DNA from: Actinoplanes sp040639655
GTDB taxonomy: Bacteria > Actinomycetota > Actinomycetes > Mycobacteriales > Micromonosporaceae
DNA: 64,000 nucleotides
NCBI RefSeq assembly: GCF_040639655.1
Contig: NZ_JBFAAI010000003.1
Span: 506,483 to 570,482 of the forward strand
Direction: 5' to 3'
Part shown: piece by piece, positions 24,989-33,681 of the stretch
How the letters are laid out: each line of letters opens with the position of its first letter
How positions within the stretch are numbered: position 1 is the stretch's first letter
Notes under the pieces: generated by a model
The model's database searches: none
What the model saw: the letters and a program-made list of their open reading frames with translations, nothing else
Told to the model about the DNA's origin: nothing
Made by a program: the position numbers and the translations under genes

Positions 24989-26451
24989 CCGTCACGGCTG
25001 AACATCACCGCGCACTCCACGGCGCGACGCCAGTTCGCGTACTCGGCGTCGCGCCGGCCGGAGTCGAGTCCGGGCCGCCAGCTACCGGCCCGATGCCGGT
25101 TGGCGCGCAGGTCACGCTGGTCCGACCAGTAACCGACGGCGAGCCCGGCCGCGTAGGCGGCACCCAGCGAGACCGTTTCGGCGACCATCGGGCGCACCAC
25201 CGGGACCTGCAGGAAGTCGGCGACGATCTGCATGAGCAGGTTGTCGGCGGTCATCCCGCCGTCGACGTTCAAAGTGGTCAGGGCCAGGCCGGAGTCGGCG
25301 TTCATGGCGTCGACGACGTCGCGGGTCTGCCAGCCGGTCGCCTCCAGCACGGCCCGGGCCAGGTGTCCCTTGGTGATGTACGAGGTCAGGCCGACGATCA
25401 CGCCACGGGCCTCGCTGTGCCAGTACGGCGCGAACAGTCCGGAGAACGCCGGGACGATGTAGCAGCCGCCGTTGTCGCCGACCGTCCCGGCCAGCGTCTC
25501 GATCTCGGACGCGGTGCCGATCAGCCCGAGGCCGTCGCGCATCCACTGCACCAGTGATCCGGCGATCGCGATCGAGCCCTCCAGCGCGAACACCGGTGGC
25601 TGCTCGCCGATCCGGTAACCGACCGTGGTGATCAGCCCATGGCGTGACCGCACGGGTGTCGTGCCGGTGTTCATCAGCAGGAAGCCGCCGGTGCCGTAGG
25701 TGCACTTGGCCTCGCCGGGCGCGAAGCACGTCTGCCCGAACAGTGCGGCCTGCTGGTCACCGATGGCCGCGGCGATCGGCACCCCGGGAAGAACGGCGTC
25801 GGCGGTCCCGTACACCTCGGAGGAGGATCTTATTCCGGGGAGCATGGCGCGGGGGATGCCGAACAGGTCGAGCAGTTCGGGGTCCCAATCAAGATCGGTC
25901 AGATTCATCAGCATCGTACGGCTGGCGTTGGTCACGTCGGTGACGTGCAGGGCTCCGCCGGTCAGGTTCCAGATCAGCCAGCTGTCCATGGTCCCGAAGA
26001 GCACGTCGCCGCGGACGGCACGCTCGCGCAGGCCGGGGGTGTTGTCGAGCAGCCACCGGATCTTGGTGGCCGAGAAGTAGGTGGCCGGCGGCAGCCCGGT
26101 CCGGCTCTTCACGAGGTCGGCGTCCAATGCCGACACATCGGTCCGGGTGTCCTGCCAGACGATCGCCGGAGCGACCGGCGCACCGCTGACCCGGTCCCAC
26201 AGGACCACCGTCTCGCGCTGGTTCGCGATCCCGATGGCCGCCACCTGCGTGGGTGCCACCTCACGCAGCGTCCTGCGGATCAGCCGCTGGACGTCACGCC
26301 AGATCCGTGCCGCGTCGTGTTCCACCCAGCCGGGCCGCGGGTAGGACTGCGGATGCTCGGCCCGCTCCACCGACACGACGGTGGCCCGCCGGTCGAAGAG
26401 GATGCACCGCGTCGACGTCGTCCCCTGGTCCACGGCCAGCACATAACTCAT
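24970..26451 (-). CDS. glpK: Glycerol kinase, copy 1
   Basis: 493 residues, FGGY family. ADP/glycerol motifs: VDQGTTSTRCILFD at the N-terminus, GWVEHDAARIW, ANQRETVVLWDR, TYGTGGFLLMNTG near 265, and ALEGSIAIAG. It phosphorylates glycerol to glycerol-3-phosphate. Starts at ATG 26451, 30 nt after iclR and in the same direction, separated by a 17-bp tandem repeat. A second glpK lies head-to-head at 27336. The two share DNA tracts of 128 and 119 bp with no differences. Specificity may differ from copy 2 because N- and C-terminal thirds diverge. Confidence 0.94.
   Translation of the reverse strand: MSYVLAVDQGTTSTRCILFDRRATVVSVERAEHPQSYPRPGWVEHDAARIWRDVQRLIRRTLREVAPTQVAAIGIANQRETVVLWDRVSGAPVAPAIVWQDTRTDVSALDADLVKSRTGLPPATYFSATKIRWLLDNTPGLRERAVRGDVLFGTMDSWLIWNLTGGALHVTDVTNASRTMLMNLTDLDWDPELLDLFGIPRAMLPGIRSSSEVYGTADAVLPGVPIAAAIGDQQAALFGQTCFAPGEAKCTYGTGGFLLMNTGTTPVRSRHGLITTVGYRIGEQPPVFALEGSIAIAGSLVQWMRDGLGLIGTASEIETLAGTVGDNGGCYIVPAFSGLFAPYWHSEARGVIVGLTSYITKGHLARAVLEATGWQTRDVVDAMNADSGLALTTLNVDGGMTADNLLMQIVADFLQVPVVRPMVAETVSLGAAYAAGLAVGYWSDQRDLRANRHRAGSWRPGLDSGRRDAEYANWRRAVECAVMFSRDGQDGLR
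25664..25986. repeat. Inverted identity tracts with glpK copy 2
   Basis: Bases 25859-25986 are the exact reverse complement of 27816-27943 (128 bp), and 25664-25782 of 28020-28138 (119 bp). The 76-bp segment between them carries many differences. Identity includes synonymous positions, pointing to recent gene conversion. Confidence 0.9.
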
Positions 26452-26485
26452 GATCCGGCCCCGTTCATGATCCGGCCCCGTTCAT
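26449..26485 (-). repeat. 17-bp tandem repeat making two overlapping mini-ORFs between iclR and glpK
   Basis: The unit AACGGGGCCGGATCATG recurs every 17 bp, placing ATG at 26485, 26468 and 26451 on the minus strand. The first two each open a 6-codon ORF (MNGAGS) whose TGA overlaps the next ATG (ATGA). The iclR stop overlaps the first ATG, and glpK uses the third. Each repeat carries GGGG as a weak ribosome site. Shifting by 17 changes frame each time. Confidence 0.8.
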
Positions 26486-27252
26486 GATCCGGCCACGTCG
26501 CGGGAGATCGACCGGGCCGCCGCCAGCACTTGCTCGACCAGCGCCGGCCGGGCCTGCCGCCGGGTGTCGGTGAGCCGCTCCACCGGTCCGGCGATGCCCA
26601 CCGCGCCCACCACCAGCCCACCGGAGGTGCGCACCGGGGCGGCGATCCCGGCCAGGCCGGGCCGCCACTCCTCGACCGAGAGACCCCAGCCCCGGGCGCG
26701 GGTCCCGGTCAGCTCCCCGGCGAGTTCGCGGCGGCCGGTCACGGTCCTCCTGGTGTACGCGTCGAGCCCGGCCGCCGCCACCGTCGCCTCCGCGGTGGCC
26801 GACCAGGCGAGGAGCACCTTGCCCAGCGCGGTGGCGTGTGCCGGCAGCCGGACGCCGGTGTCGAGGGACTGTGCCGAGTCGTCCGGCCGGAACACGTGGT
26901 GCACGACGAGCACCCGGTTGTCGTCGAGCACGCCCAGGCGTACCTCCTCGCCGCTGCGGGCAGCAAGCGCGTCGGCCCAGTCCAGCGCGCGCCCGCGCAG
27001 CTCGTTGGCGTCCATCCCGGCCGAGCCGAGGTCGAGCAGGCCACGGCCGAGCCGGTATCGGGCGGTGCGCGGGTCCTGTTCGACGAATCCGACGTGCTCG
27101 AGGGTCCGCAGGATGCTGTGTGCCGTGGATTTCGGCAGGTCGAGTGCGTCGGCGATCTCCTTGACGCGCAGCCGGTCGGGTCCGGCGGCGAGCAGGCGCA
27201 ACACGGCCGACGATCGTTCGATCGACTGGATCATCCCCGGCACGTGCGACAT
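26482..27252 (-). CDS. IclR-family regulator of the glycerol genes (GylR-like)
   Basis: 256 residues. A winged helix-turn-helix (about 8-75, IERSSAVLRLLAAGPDRLRVKEIADALDLPKSTAHSILRTLEHVGFVEQD in register with the family) is followed by an IclR effector domain (about 85-250; LPAHATALGKVLLAW). It probably represses or activates glycerol use in response to glycerol-3-phosphate, as GylR does in Streptomyces. It lies between two glpK genes. ATG 27252 sits in the centre of a 17-bp palindrome, so binding may block its own translation start or promoter. Its stop overlaps the first mini-ORF before glpK. Confidence 0.9.
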   Translation of the reverse strand: MSHVPGMIQSIERSSAVLRLLAAGPDRLRVKEIADALDLPKSTAHSILRTLEHVGFVEQDPRTARYRLGRGLLDLGSAGMDANELRGRALDWADALAARSGEEVRLGVLDDNRVLVVHHVFRPDDSAQSLDTGVRLPAHATALGKVLLAWSATAEATVAAAGLDAYTRRTVTGRRELAGELTGTRARGWGLSVEEWRPGLAGIAAPVRTSGGLVVGAVGIAGPVERLTDTRRQARPALVEQVLAAARSISRDVAGS

Positions 27253-27260
27253 TGTCGCAC
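27244..27260. promoter_or_regulatory. Palindromic operator over the iclR start codon
   Basis: GTGCGACATTGTCGCAC is a perfect palindrome with 8-bp arms around one central base. The iclR ATG (27250-27252, minus strand) is at its centre, and the glpK2 -35 box lies 8 nt to the right. Position suits control of both directions by the IclR protein. Confidence 0.65.
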
Positions 27261-27268
27261 GCGGCCCG

Positions 27269-27297
27269 TTGCCCCGCCCTCGATCCGTTCATAGCGT
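27269..27297 (+). promoter_or_regulatory. Candidate promoter of glpK2-glpD
   Basis: TTGCCC (27269-27274), a 17-nt spacer and TAGCGT (27292-27297) precede the glpK2 start by 38 nt. The IclR palindrome lies just upstream of the -35. Confidence 0.5.
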
Positions 27298-27335
27298 CCG
27301 GGTCAAGGACACGCCGGTGGGGACAGGGAGGGCAC

Positions 27336-28817
27336 GTGGCGCGGTACGTCGGGGCGATCGATCAGGGCACCACCAGCACGCGGTTCATGATCTTCGACCG
27401 TTCGGGTGCCGAGATCGGCCGGCACCAGCTGGAGCACCGGCAGATCCAGCCACGGTCCGGATGGGTCGAGCACGACGCCGTGGAGATCTGGGAGAACACC
27501 CTCAAGACCATCGCCATGGCACTTGCCGGCACCGGCCTGACGCCGGGCGACCTGGCCGCGGTCGGCATCACCAACCAGCGCGAGACGATCGTGCTGTGGG
27601 ACCGGGCCACCGGCACCCCGGTGGCGCCCGCGATCGTCTGGCAGGACACCCGCACCGACTACCTGGTCGCGGGCCTCGACGAGGAGTTCCTGCGCGAACG
27701 GACCGGCCTCCCGCCGGCCACCTACTTCTCGGCGCCGAAGATCCAGTGGCTGCTCGAGCACACCCCCGGCCTGCGCGAGCGTGCCGTCCGCGGCGAGGTG
27801 CTTTTCGGGACCGTCGACAGCTGGCTGATCTGGAACCTGACCGGCGGAGCCCTGCACGTCACCGACGTGACCAACGCCAGCCGTACGATGCTGATGAATC
27901 TGACCGATCTTGATTGGGACCCCGAACTGCTCGACCTGTTCGGGATCCCGCGGGCGATGCTGCCGGAGATCCGGTCGTCGGCCGAGGTGTACGGCACCGC
28001 CGCGACGGTGCTGCCCGGCGTGCCGATCGCCGCGGCCATCGGTGACCAGCAGGCCGCACTGTTCGGGCAGACGTGCTTCGCGCCCGGCGAGGCCAAGTGC
28101 ACCTACGGCACCGGCGGCTTCCTGCTGATGAACACCGGGGCCACCCCGGTCCGCTCCCGCCACGGCCTGATCACCACGGTCGGCTACCGCTTCGCCGGCC
28201 GGCCGCCGGTCTTCGCCCTGGAAGGGTCGATCGCCGCGTGCGGCGCCGCCGTCCAGTGGCTGCGCGACCAGCTGGGCGTCCTCGGCACCGCAGGCGACAG
28301 CGAGACCCTCGCCGGGCAGGTCGACGACAGCGCCGGTGTCTGCTTCGTGCCGGCGTTCTCCGGCCTGTTCGCGCCCTACTGGCGGCCGGACGCCCGCGCC
28401 GCGATCGTCGGGCTGTCCCGCTTCCACACCGCCGCCCACATCACCCGGGCCGCACTCGAGGCGATCTGCTACCAGACCCGCGACGTCGTCGAGGCGATGG
28501 CCCAGGACTCCGGCACCGACCTGGACTGCCTGCAGGTCGACGGCGGAGTCACCGCCAACGGGCTCTGCATGCAGTTGCAGGCCGACATCCTCGGCGTACC
28601 GGTCAGCCGGCCCGCGGTCGCCGAGACCACCGCACTCGGCGCCGCCTACGCGGCCGGGCTCGCGGTCGGCTTCTGGACATCGCTCGACGACCTGCGCGCC
28701 AACCGGCACGAGGACCGGCGGTGGCAGCCCTCGTGGACCCCGGCCCGCCGCACCGAAGGCATCACCCGCTGGAGAGCGGCCATCGACCGCACCCTCGACT
28801 GGGTCAGCGTCGGCTGA
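27336..28817 (+). CDS. glpK: Glycerol kinase, copy 2
   Basis: 493 residues, FGGY family, with AIDQGTTSTRFMIFD, GWVEHDAVEIW, TNQRETIVLWDR, TYGTGGFLLMNTG and VDGGVTANGLCMQ. GTG 27336 with GGGAGG upstream. It leads an operon with glpD 22 nt downstream and is divergent from iclR and glpK copy 1. The middle third is almost identical in DNA to copy 1, in inverted orientation, while the ends have diverged. Both copies keep the substrate-binding motifs, so both are probably active. Confidence 0.94.
   Translation: MARYVGAIDQGTTSTRFMIFDRSGAEIGRHQLEHRQIQPRSGWVEHDAVEIWENTLKTIAMALAGTGLTPGDLAAVGITNQRETIVLWDRATGTPVAPAIVWQDTRTDYLVAGLDEEFLRERTGLPPATYFSAPKIQWLLEHTPGLRERAVRGEVLFGTVDSWLIWNLTGGALHVTDVTNASRTMLMNLTDLDWDPELLDLFGIPRAMLPEIRSSAEVYGTAATVLPGVPIAAAIGDQQAALFGQTCFAPGEAKCTYGTGGFLLMNTGATPVRSRHGLITTVGYRFAGRPPVFALEGSIAACGAAVQWLRDQLGVLGTAGDSETLAGQVDDSAGVCFVPAFSGLFAPYWRPDARAAIVGLSRFHTAAHITRAALEAICYQTRDVVEAMAQDSGTDLDCLQVDGGVTANGLCMQLQADILGVPVSRPAVAETTALGAAYAAGLAVGFWTSLDDLRANRHEDRRWQPSWTPARRTEGITRWRAAIDRTLDWVSVG
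27816..28138. repeat. Inverted identity tracts with glpK copy 1
   Basis: Counterpart of 25664-25986: bases 27816-27943 and 28020-28138 match the other kinase gene exactly in inverted orientation. The segment upstream of 27816 is also highly similar, with only a few differences over about 50 bp. Confidence 0.9.
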
Positions 28818-28839
28818 CTCGCTGAAAAGAGGATCAGAA

Positions 28840-30546
28840 ATGAAAACCGGAGCGATCTCGCCACAGGCCCGCGCCAGGGCTCTCGCCGTCATGTCGTCGG
28901 GCGAGGAACTGGACGTGCTGGTCGTCGGCGCCGGCGTGGTCGGTGCCGGGTCGGCGCTCGACGCCGCCACCCGGGGCCTCTCCGTCGGCATCCTCGAGGC
29001 CCGTGACTTCGCCAGCGGCACCTCCAGCCGGTCCAGCAAGTTGATCCACGGCGGCCTGCGCTACCTGGAGATGCTGGACTTCAGCCTGGTCCGGGAGGCA
29101 CTGCGGGAACGTGGCCTGCTCATCCAGAAACTGGCGCCGCACCTGGTGCGGCCGGTGCCGTTCCTCTACCCGCTGCAGAAACGGGCCTGGGAACGCCTGT
29201 ACGTCGGCGCGGGCGTGGCTCTCTACGACATCCTGGCGCTGTCCGGTGGTGGCGCCGGCGTGCCCGTGCACCGGCACCTGAGCCGCGTCGAGGCGCTCAA
29301 GACGTTCCCGTCGCTGCGGCCGGAGAGCCTGGTCGGCGCGATCCGCTACTACGACGCCCAGGTCGACGACGCCCGGCACACCATGTTCCTGGTCCGCACG
29401 GCCGTCGCGCACGGCGCGCACGCGGCCTCCCGTACCGAGGTGACCGGTTTCCTGCGCGAGGGCCGCCGGGTCGTCGGCGTCCGCGCCCGTGACCTGGAGA
29501 CCGGCGCGGAACTCACGATCCGCGCCCGGACGGTGATCAACGCGACCGGTGTGTGGACCGGTGACAGCCAGGCGCTGCTCACCGGCGAGAGCGGCGAGTT
29601 CACGATCACCGCGAGCAAGGGCATCCACCTGGTGGTGCCGCGGGAACGGATCGCCGGAAGCACCGGGATGATCCTGCGTACGGCCACGAGTGTCCTGTTC
29701 GTGATCCCCTGGGATCAGCACTGGATCATCGGCACCACCGACACCAGATGGGACCTCGACAAGGCCGACCCGGCCGCGTCCGCCCACGACGTCGACTACC
29801 TGCTCGACGAGGTCAACAAGGCCCTCGCCACGCCGCTGACCCGCGACGACGTGCAGGGCGTCTACGCCGGTCTGCGGCCGCTGCTGTCGGCCGGCGCGGC
29901 CAGCACCGCGAAGCTGTCCCGCGAGCACGCCGTCGGCAACCCGGTGCCCGGCATGATCGTGGTGGCCGGCGGCAAGTACACGACGTACCGGGTGATGGCC
30001 CGCGACGCGGTCGACGCCGCCGTCCGTGACCTCGCCACCCGGGTACCGCAGTCCTGCACCGACCAGGTACCGCTGCTCGGCGCCGACGGATACCGCGCCG
30101 CCTGGAACCGCCGCAACGCGCTGGCCCGCGAGTCCGGCCTGCATCCGGAACGGATCGAACACCTGCTGCGCCGGTACGGCACCCTGATCGACGAGGTGCT
30201 GGCCCTGGTCGAGGCCGACCCGTCGCTCGGGCTCCCCCTCGACGGCGCCCCCGGCCACCTCCGGGCCGAGATCGTGTACTCGGCCAGCCACGAGGGCGCC
30301 CGGCATCTCGAGGACGTGCTCGCCCGGCGTACCAGAATCGCCTTCGAGACCCCGGACCGTGGGGTCGCGGCAGCCCGCGCCGCCGCCGCCCTGATCGCGC
30401 CGATCCTCGGCTGGACCGGCGCCGAGGCCGACGCCGAGGCCGCCGGCTACGAATCCCGGGTCGTCGCCGAACTGGCCGCCCAGGAACAGCCCGACGACGA
30501 GACCGCCGACGCCACCCTCCGCCGGGCGGCCCTGGCCGCCGCCTGA
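28840..30546 (+). CDS. glpD: Glycerol-3-phosphate dehydrogenase (FAD-dependent)
   Basis: 568 residues. The FAD-binding dinucleotide motif VLVVGAGVVGAGSALDAATRG (about 27-46) opens the protein, followed by TSSRSSKLIHGGLRYLE, the typical GlpD segment, and a C-terminal helical domain. It oxidises glycerol-3-phosphate to dihydroxyacetone phosphate at the membrane, passing electrons to quinones. AAGAGGA lies before ATG 28840. It works directly after the glycerol kinase encoded upstream. A strong hairpin terminator follows. Confidence 0.94.
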   Translation: MKTGAISPQARARALAVMSSGEELDVLVVGAGVVGAGSALDAATRGLSVGILEARDFASGTSSRSSKLIHGGLRYLEMLDFSLVREALRERGLLIQKLAPHLVRPVPFLYPLQKRAWERLYVGAGVALYDILALSGGGAGVPVHRHLSRVEALKTFPSLRPESLVGAIRYYDAQVDDARHTMFLVRTAVAHGAHAASRTEVTGFLREGRRVVGVRARDLETGAELTIRARTVINATGVWTGDSQALLTGESGEFTITASKGIHLVVPRERIAGSTGMILRTATSVLFVIPWDQHWIIGTTDTRWDLDKADPAASAHDVDYLLDEVNKALATPLTRDDVQGVYAGLRPLLSAGAASTAKLSREHAVGNPVPGMIVVAGGKYTTYRVMARDAVDAAVRDLATRVPQSCTDQVPLLGADGYRAAWNRRNALARESGLHPERIEHLLRRYGTLIDEVLALVEADPSLGLPLDGAPGHLRAEIVYSASHEGARHLEDVLARRTRIAFETPDRGVAAARAAAALIAPILGWTGAEADAEAAGYESRVVAELAAQEQPDDETADATLRRAALAAA

Positions 30547-30552
30547 CCGCCC

Positions 30553-30589
30553 GGGGGTTCCGGCAGCTGAGGGGGCTGCCGGAGCCCCC
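30553..30589 (+). terminator. Terminator of glpK2-glpD
   Basis: A 15-bp stem (30553-30567 with 30575-30589, one wobble pair) and 7-nt loop, beginning 7 nt after the glpD stop and followed by a pyrimidine run. Confidence 0.85.
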
Positions 30590-30674
30590 TTCCTCATCGC
30601 GACAGTGTCCGGCGCGGCCGCTCGTCCCGGACCACGCCCAAGGACCGGTACTCGCCCACCGGCGGCGCCGGTGC

Positions 30675-31985
30675 TCACCGGTCGCGTCGCGGAACACGCC
30701 CGGGCTCATCCGGTGCCGGCCGGCGGGCGGCGGGGAGTACGGTCCGCGGGCGGTGGCCGCCCGGTGGCTCGGTCGCGGCGCCGCCGGGCAGTGGTGGCGG
30801 GCCGTCGAGCGGCGACGACGGCCGGCTCGACTCCGGCGGAGGCCGGCCGGAATGTGCCGCGGTGCCGAGGGCGAAGGCCACCGCCGCGGACAGCGTGACG
30901 GCACCGCACAGCAGCAGCGTCCCGGTGTACCCGAGAAGCGACACGGCACCGCCCGCGAAGACACCCGCGATCACCATGCCCGCGGTGGTGGCGTTGGCGA
31001 ACAGGGTGGTCGCGCGGCCGGTGGCGGGAGCCATCACGTCCTGGAACCAGCGGATACCGGCGGCACCGACGACCGCGACCGCGATACCGCGGACGACCTG
31101 CCCGGCGATCAGCCCGGTCAGGCCGCGGGCCGCCACGGTGAGCGTGAAGAAGAACACGAAGCAGCTCATGCCGGCGAGAATGACCAGGCGCTGGCTGATG
31201 CGGGCCGGCACGGCGGCGAGCAGCAGTGCGGCGACCACCTCGACGGCGGCGCAGACGCTGAACAGCACGCCGACGGCCGAGTCGGACTGGGCGAGGTCGC
31301 GGGTGACGAACAGCGGCATGGCGACCGAGCCGGCGAACATGGCCGTGTAGAAGAGCGTCACACTGCAGGTCAGCAGGACGGCGGCGGTTCTCGGCAGGCC
31401 GGGGCCGGCTTCGCTGCCGTGGCGGCCCGGCGGGCACGGCGGGCCCGGCCGGGGTACCGCGATCAGCACCCAGCAGGCCGCCACCATCAGCACGACGGCC
31501 GCCGAGCGGAGGATGGCGGAGAACCCGGCGGCGGTGAGAACGACCGCGCCGAGCAGCGGGCCGGTCGCCCAGGCCAGCGACCACACCGACCGCAGCAGCG
31601 GCACCGAACGGCCGGCCGCCGGTCCGTCGCCGAGGACGTGCCGGGCCAGCGAGAACAGTTGCGGGAAGGCGGCGGCCAGGGCGCCGAGCAGGGTGACGGC
31701 GAGCAGGATGAGAAGCGGGTACGACCGGATGACGGTCATCAGCCAGAGGGCGACGCCGCCGGAGAGCATGGCGGCAGCCGCGTACCCGCGGGACGGCCGG
31801 ATGTCGAAGCTCCGACCGGCCAGCCAGGCGATCATGATGCCGCCGGCGCCGTGGACCGAGACGAACAGGCCGGTCTGCAGCGGGGTGAGCCCGGCGACCT
31901 CGGTGACGAAAAGGACGAAATAGGAGCCGACCATCGAATCGGCGACGCCGAGCAGCAGCACAGCGACAGCCAGTGACATCGACAT
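30675..31985 (-). CDS. MFS transporter, SetA-like sugar efflux family
   Basis: 436 residues with about twelve hydrophobic helices (to residue 380) and a Pro/Arg-rich cytoplasmic tail (about 385-436). The opening helix plan and GLFVSVHGAGGIMIAWLAGRSFD resemble the SET sugar efflux transporters, which relieve sugar-phosphate stress by exporting sugars. Convergent with glpD. ATG 31985 follows a TATCGT box by 7 nt. A role near glycerol genes is suggestive only; drug efflux is an alternative. Confidence 0.82.
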   Translation of the reverse strand: MSMSLAVAVLLLGVADSMVGSYFVLFVTEVAGLTPLQTGLFVSVHGAGGIMIAWLAGRSFDIRPSRGYAAAAMLSGGVALWLMTVIRSYPLLILLAVTLLGALAAAFPQLFSLARHVLGDGPAAGRSVPLLRSVWSLAWATGPLLGAVVLTAAGFSAILRSAAVVLMVAACWVLIAVPRPGPPCPPGRHGSEAGPGLPRTAAVLLTCSVTLFYTAMFAGSVAMPLFVTRDLAQSDSAVGVLFSVCAAVEVVAALLLAAVPARISQRLVILAGMSCFVFFFTLTVAARGLTGLIAGQVVRGIAVAVVGAAGIRWFQDVMAPATGRATTLFANATTAGMVIAGVFAGGAVSLLGYTGTLLLCGAVTLSAAVAFALGTAAHSGRPPPESSRPSSPLDGPPPLPGGAATEPPGGHRPRTVLPAARRPAPDEPGRVPRRDR

Positions 31986-31992
31986 CGCTCAA

Positions 31993-31998
31993 ACGATA
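31993..31998 (-). promoter_or_regulatory. -10 box before the MFS gene
   Basis: TATCGT on the minus strand ends 7 nt before ATG 31985, the leaderless spacing. No ribosome site lies between. Confidence 0.45.
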
Positions 31999-32068
31999 AC
32001 CCCGGTGACCGGGAAAATCAGCAGCGCAGGCGGTTCGAAAACACGGAAAGCACGGAGCCGGACCGGAC

Positions 32069-32737
32069 TCAGGCCCAGATCCGCAGGAAGAGGATGCCCA
32101 GGAAGTCGACGACCGTCAGCAGAATCGGATAGCCGGTCGGGAAGAAGGCGAAGACCAGCAGGAGCAACGCGCCGATGTTCTTGTCCTCGAACCAGAGCCG
32201 CATCCAGTTCATGCTCGGGCCCGGGTGGCGCAGAGCGTTCCACAGCACGCCGAACCCGTCCAGCGGCGGGATCGGGATCAGCGCCAGCAGGCCGAAGCAG
32301 AGCAGGCCCCCGCCGAGCGACAGGACCGCCTGCGCGTCGTACGGCAGCGGCACACCGCGCAGGATCCAGCCCGGATTGATGCCACCGAGCAGCTCGGCCG
32401 GATACACCAGCGCGAACCCAGCGATGATCACCTCACCGGCGAGGATGCAGGCGACCGGCCCGGCGGCGAAGACCGCGGCGGCCCGGCCCCGGCCACGCCA
32501 GCGCGGCACCTCGTCGACGGACAGTTGCCGGCCCCACCCGGCCCCGGCGATCAGGGCCGAGACCGCCCCGAACGGATCGATGTCCTCCCGCGGGCTGAAC
32601 CGCAGCACCGGACGCCCGTCACCGAGGCCGACGACCCGCGCCGTGAACCGCATGGCGGCGGAGCGCAGCACCAGACCGAGAAGGAAAGCGACCAGCAGGG
32701 CGGCGAACGCCACCGGGTCGCCTAGGGCGAAGAGCAC
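32069..32737 (-). CDS. Site-2-protease-fold membrane protein without the HExxH motif
   Basis: 222 residues, about five membrane helices. The segment LALIPIPPLDGFGVLWNAL (about 152-170) matches the second metal motif of S2P/RseP proteases (the N-x-x-P-x-x-x-L-D-G region). The first helix, where active enzymes carry HExxH, reads LLVAFLLGLVLRSAAMR, with no histidine or glutamate. It is therefore probably a non-proteolytic relative. GTG start. It lies 11 nt after parA in the same direction, in the same neighbourhood as in other actinomycetes, so a role linked to segregation or division is possible. Confidence 0.8.
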   Translation of the reverse strand: MLFALGDPVAFAALLVAFLLGLVLRSAAMRFTARVVGLGDGRPVLRFSPREDIDPFGAVSALIAGAGWGRQLSVDEVPRWRGRGRAAAVFAAGPVACILAGEVIIAGFALVYPAELLGGINPGWILRGVPLPYDAQAVLSLGGGLLCFGLLALIPIPPLDGFGVLWNALRHPGPSMNWMRLWFEDKNIGALLLLVFAFFPTGYPILLTVVDFLGILFLRIWA

Positions 32738-32748
32738 GGATGCCGGAC

Positions 32749-33681
32749 CTAGCCTCGTTCCGCCTGTGCGGCGATGACCTCGCGAGCGAGCTGACGGTAG
32801 TTGCGGGCGCCGGACGACGCCGGGTCCAGCGTAGTGATCGGAGCGCCCGCCACGGTCGACTCCGGGAACTTGACCGTCTTGGTGATGACCGTCTGGTAGA
32901 CCTTGTCGCCGAAGGCCTCGACCACACGCTGCAGCACCTGGCGGCAGTGGGTGGTACGGGAGTCGTACATGGTGGCGAGGATGCCCTCGAGCTCGAGATC
33001 GAAGTTGAGCCGCTCCCGCACCTTGTCGATGGTGTCCAGCAGCAGCGCCACACCACGGAGGGAGAAGAATTCACACTCCAGGGGGATCAGGACACCGTGC
33101 GCGATGGTCAGCGCGTTGATCGCCAGCAGGCCCAGTGAGGGCTGGCAGTCGATCAGGATGAAGTCGTACTCCTTACGGACCGACCGCAGGGCGCGGGCCA
33201 GCGCCATCTCGCGCGCGACCTCGTTCACCAGCTGGATCTCGGCCGCCGAGAGGTCGATGTTGGCGGGCAGCAGGTGCAGGCCGGCGACGTCGGACTTGAT
33301 GATCACGTCCTCGGTGGCGACGTCGTCCTGCATGAGCAGGTTGTAGACACTCAGGTCGAGGTTGTGCGGGTTCACACCCAGGCCCACCGAGCAGGCACCC
33401 TGCGGGTCGAAGTCGACGAGCAGAACCTTGCGCCCGTACTCCGCGAGAGCGGCGCCCAGGTTGATGGTCGTCGTGGTCTTGCCGACGCCACCCTTCTGGT
33501 TGGCCAGCGCGATGATGCGGGCCGGACCGTGCCGGTCCTTCGGCATCGGCTCGGGGATCGGGCGGCGCATGGTGTACGCCGTGGGATCGGCTGGACCCAG
33601 GTCGGCACCGAGATCCAGCGAATTCTGCTGCTCCCGGAGCGTGGAGGTCCAGGCCTCCGCACGCTCGCCGTTCCCTGACAT
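32749..33681 (-). CDS. parA: ParA-family chromosome-partitioning ATPase
   Basis: 310 residues. A disordered N-terminus (about 1-50) precedes the deviant Walker A ANQKGGVGKTTTTINLG (about 58-74), VLLVDFDPQGACSVGLG and FILIDCQPSLGLLAINAL. This ParA is the copy linked to xerD and scpAB, not the origin-proximal ParA, and has no ParB partner here. It likely positions a chromosome or polar cargo. ATG 33681 with GAAGGGGG upstream. The site-2-protease-like gene follows in the same operon. Confidence 0.92.
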   Translation of the reverse strand: MSGNGERAEAWTSTLREQQNSLDLGADLGPADPTAYTMRRPIPEPMPKDRHGPARIIALANQKGGVGKTTTTINLGAALAEYGRKVLLVDFDPQGACSVGLGVNPHNLDLSVYNLLMQDDVATEDVIIKSDVAGLHLLPANIDLSAAEIQLVNEVAREMALARALRSVRKEYDFILIDCQPSLGLLAINALTIAHGVLIPLECEFFSLRGVALLLDTIDKVRERLNFDLELEGILATMYDSRTTHCRQVLQRVVEAFGDKVYQTVITKTVKFPESTVAGAPITTLDPASSGARNYRQLAREVIAAQAERG

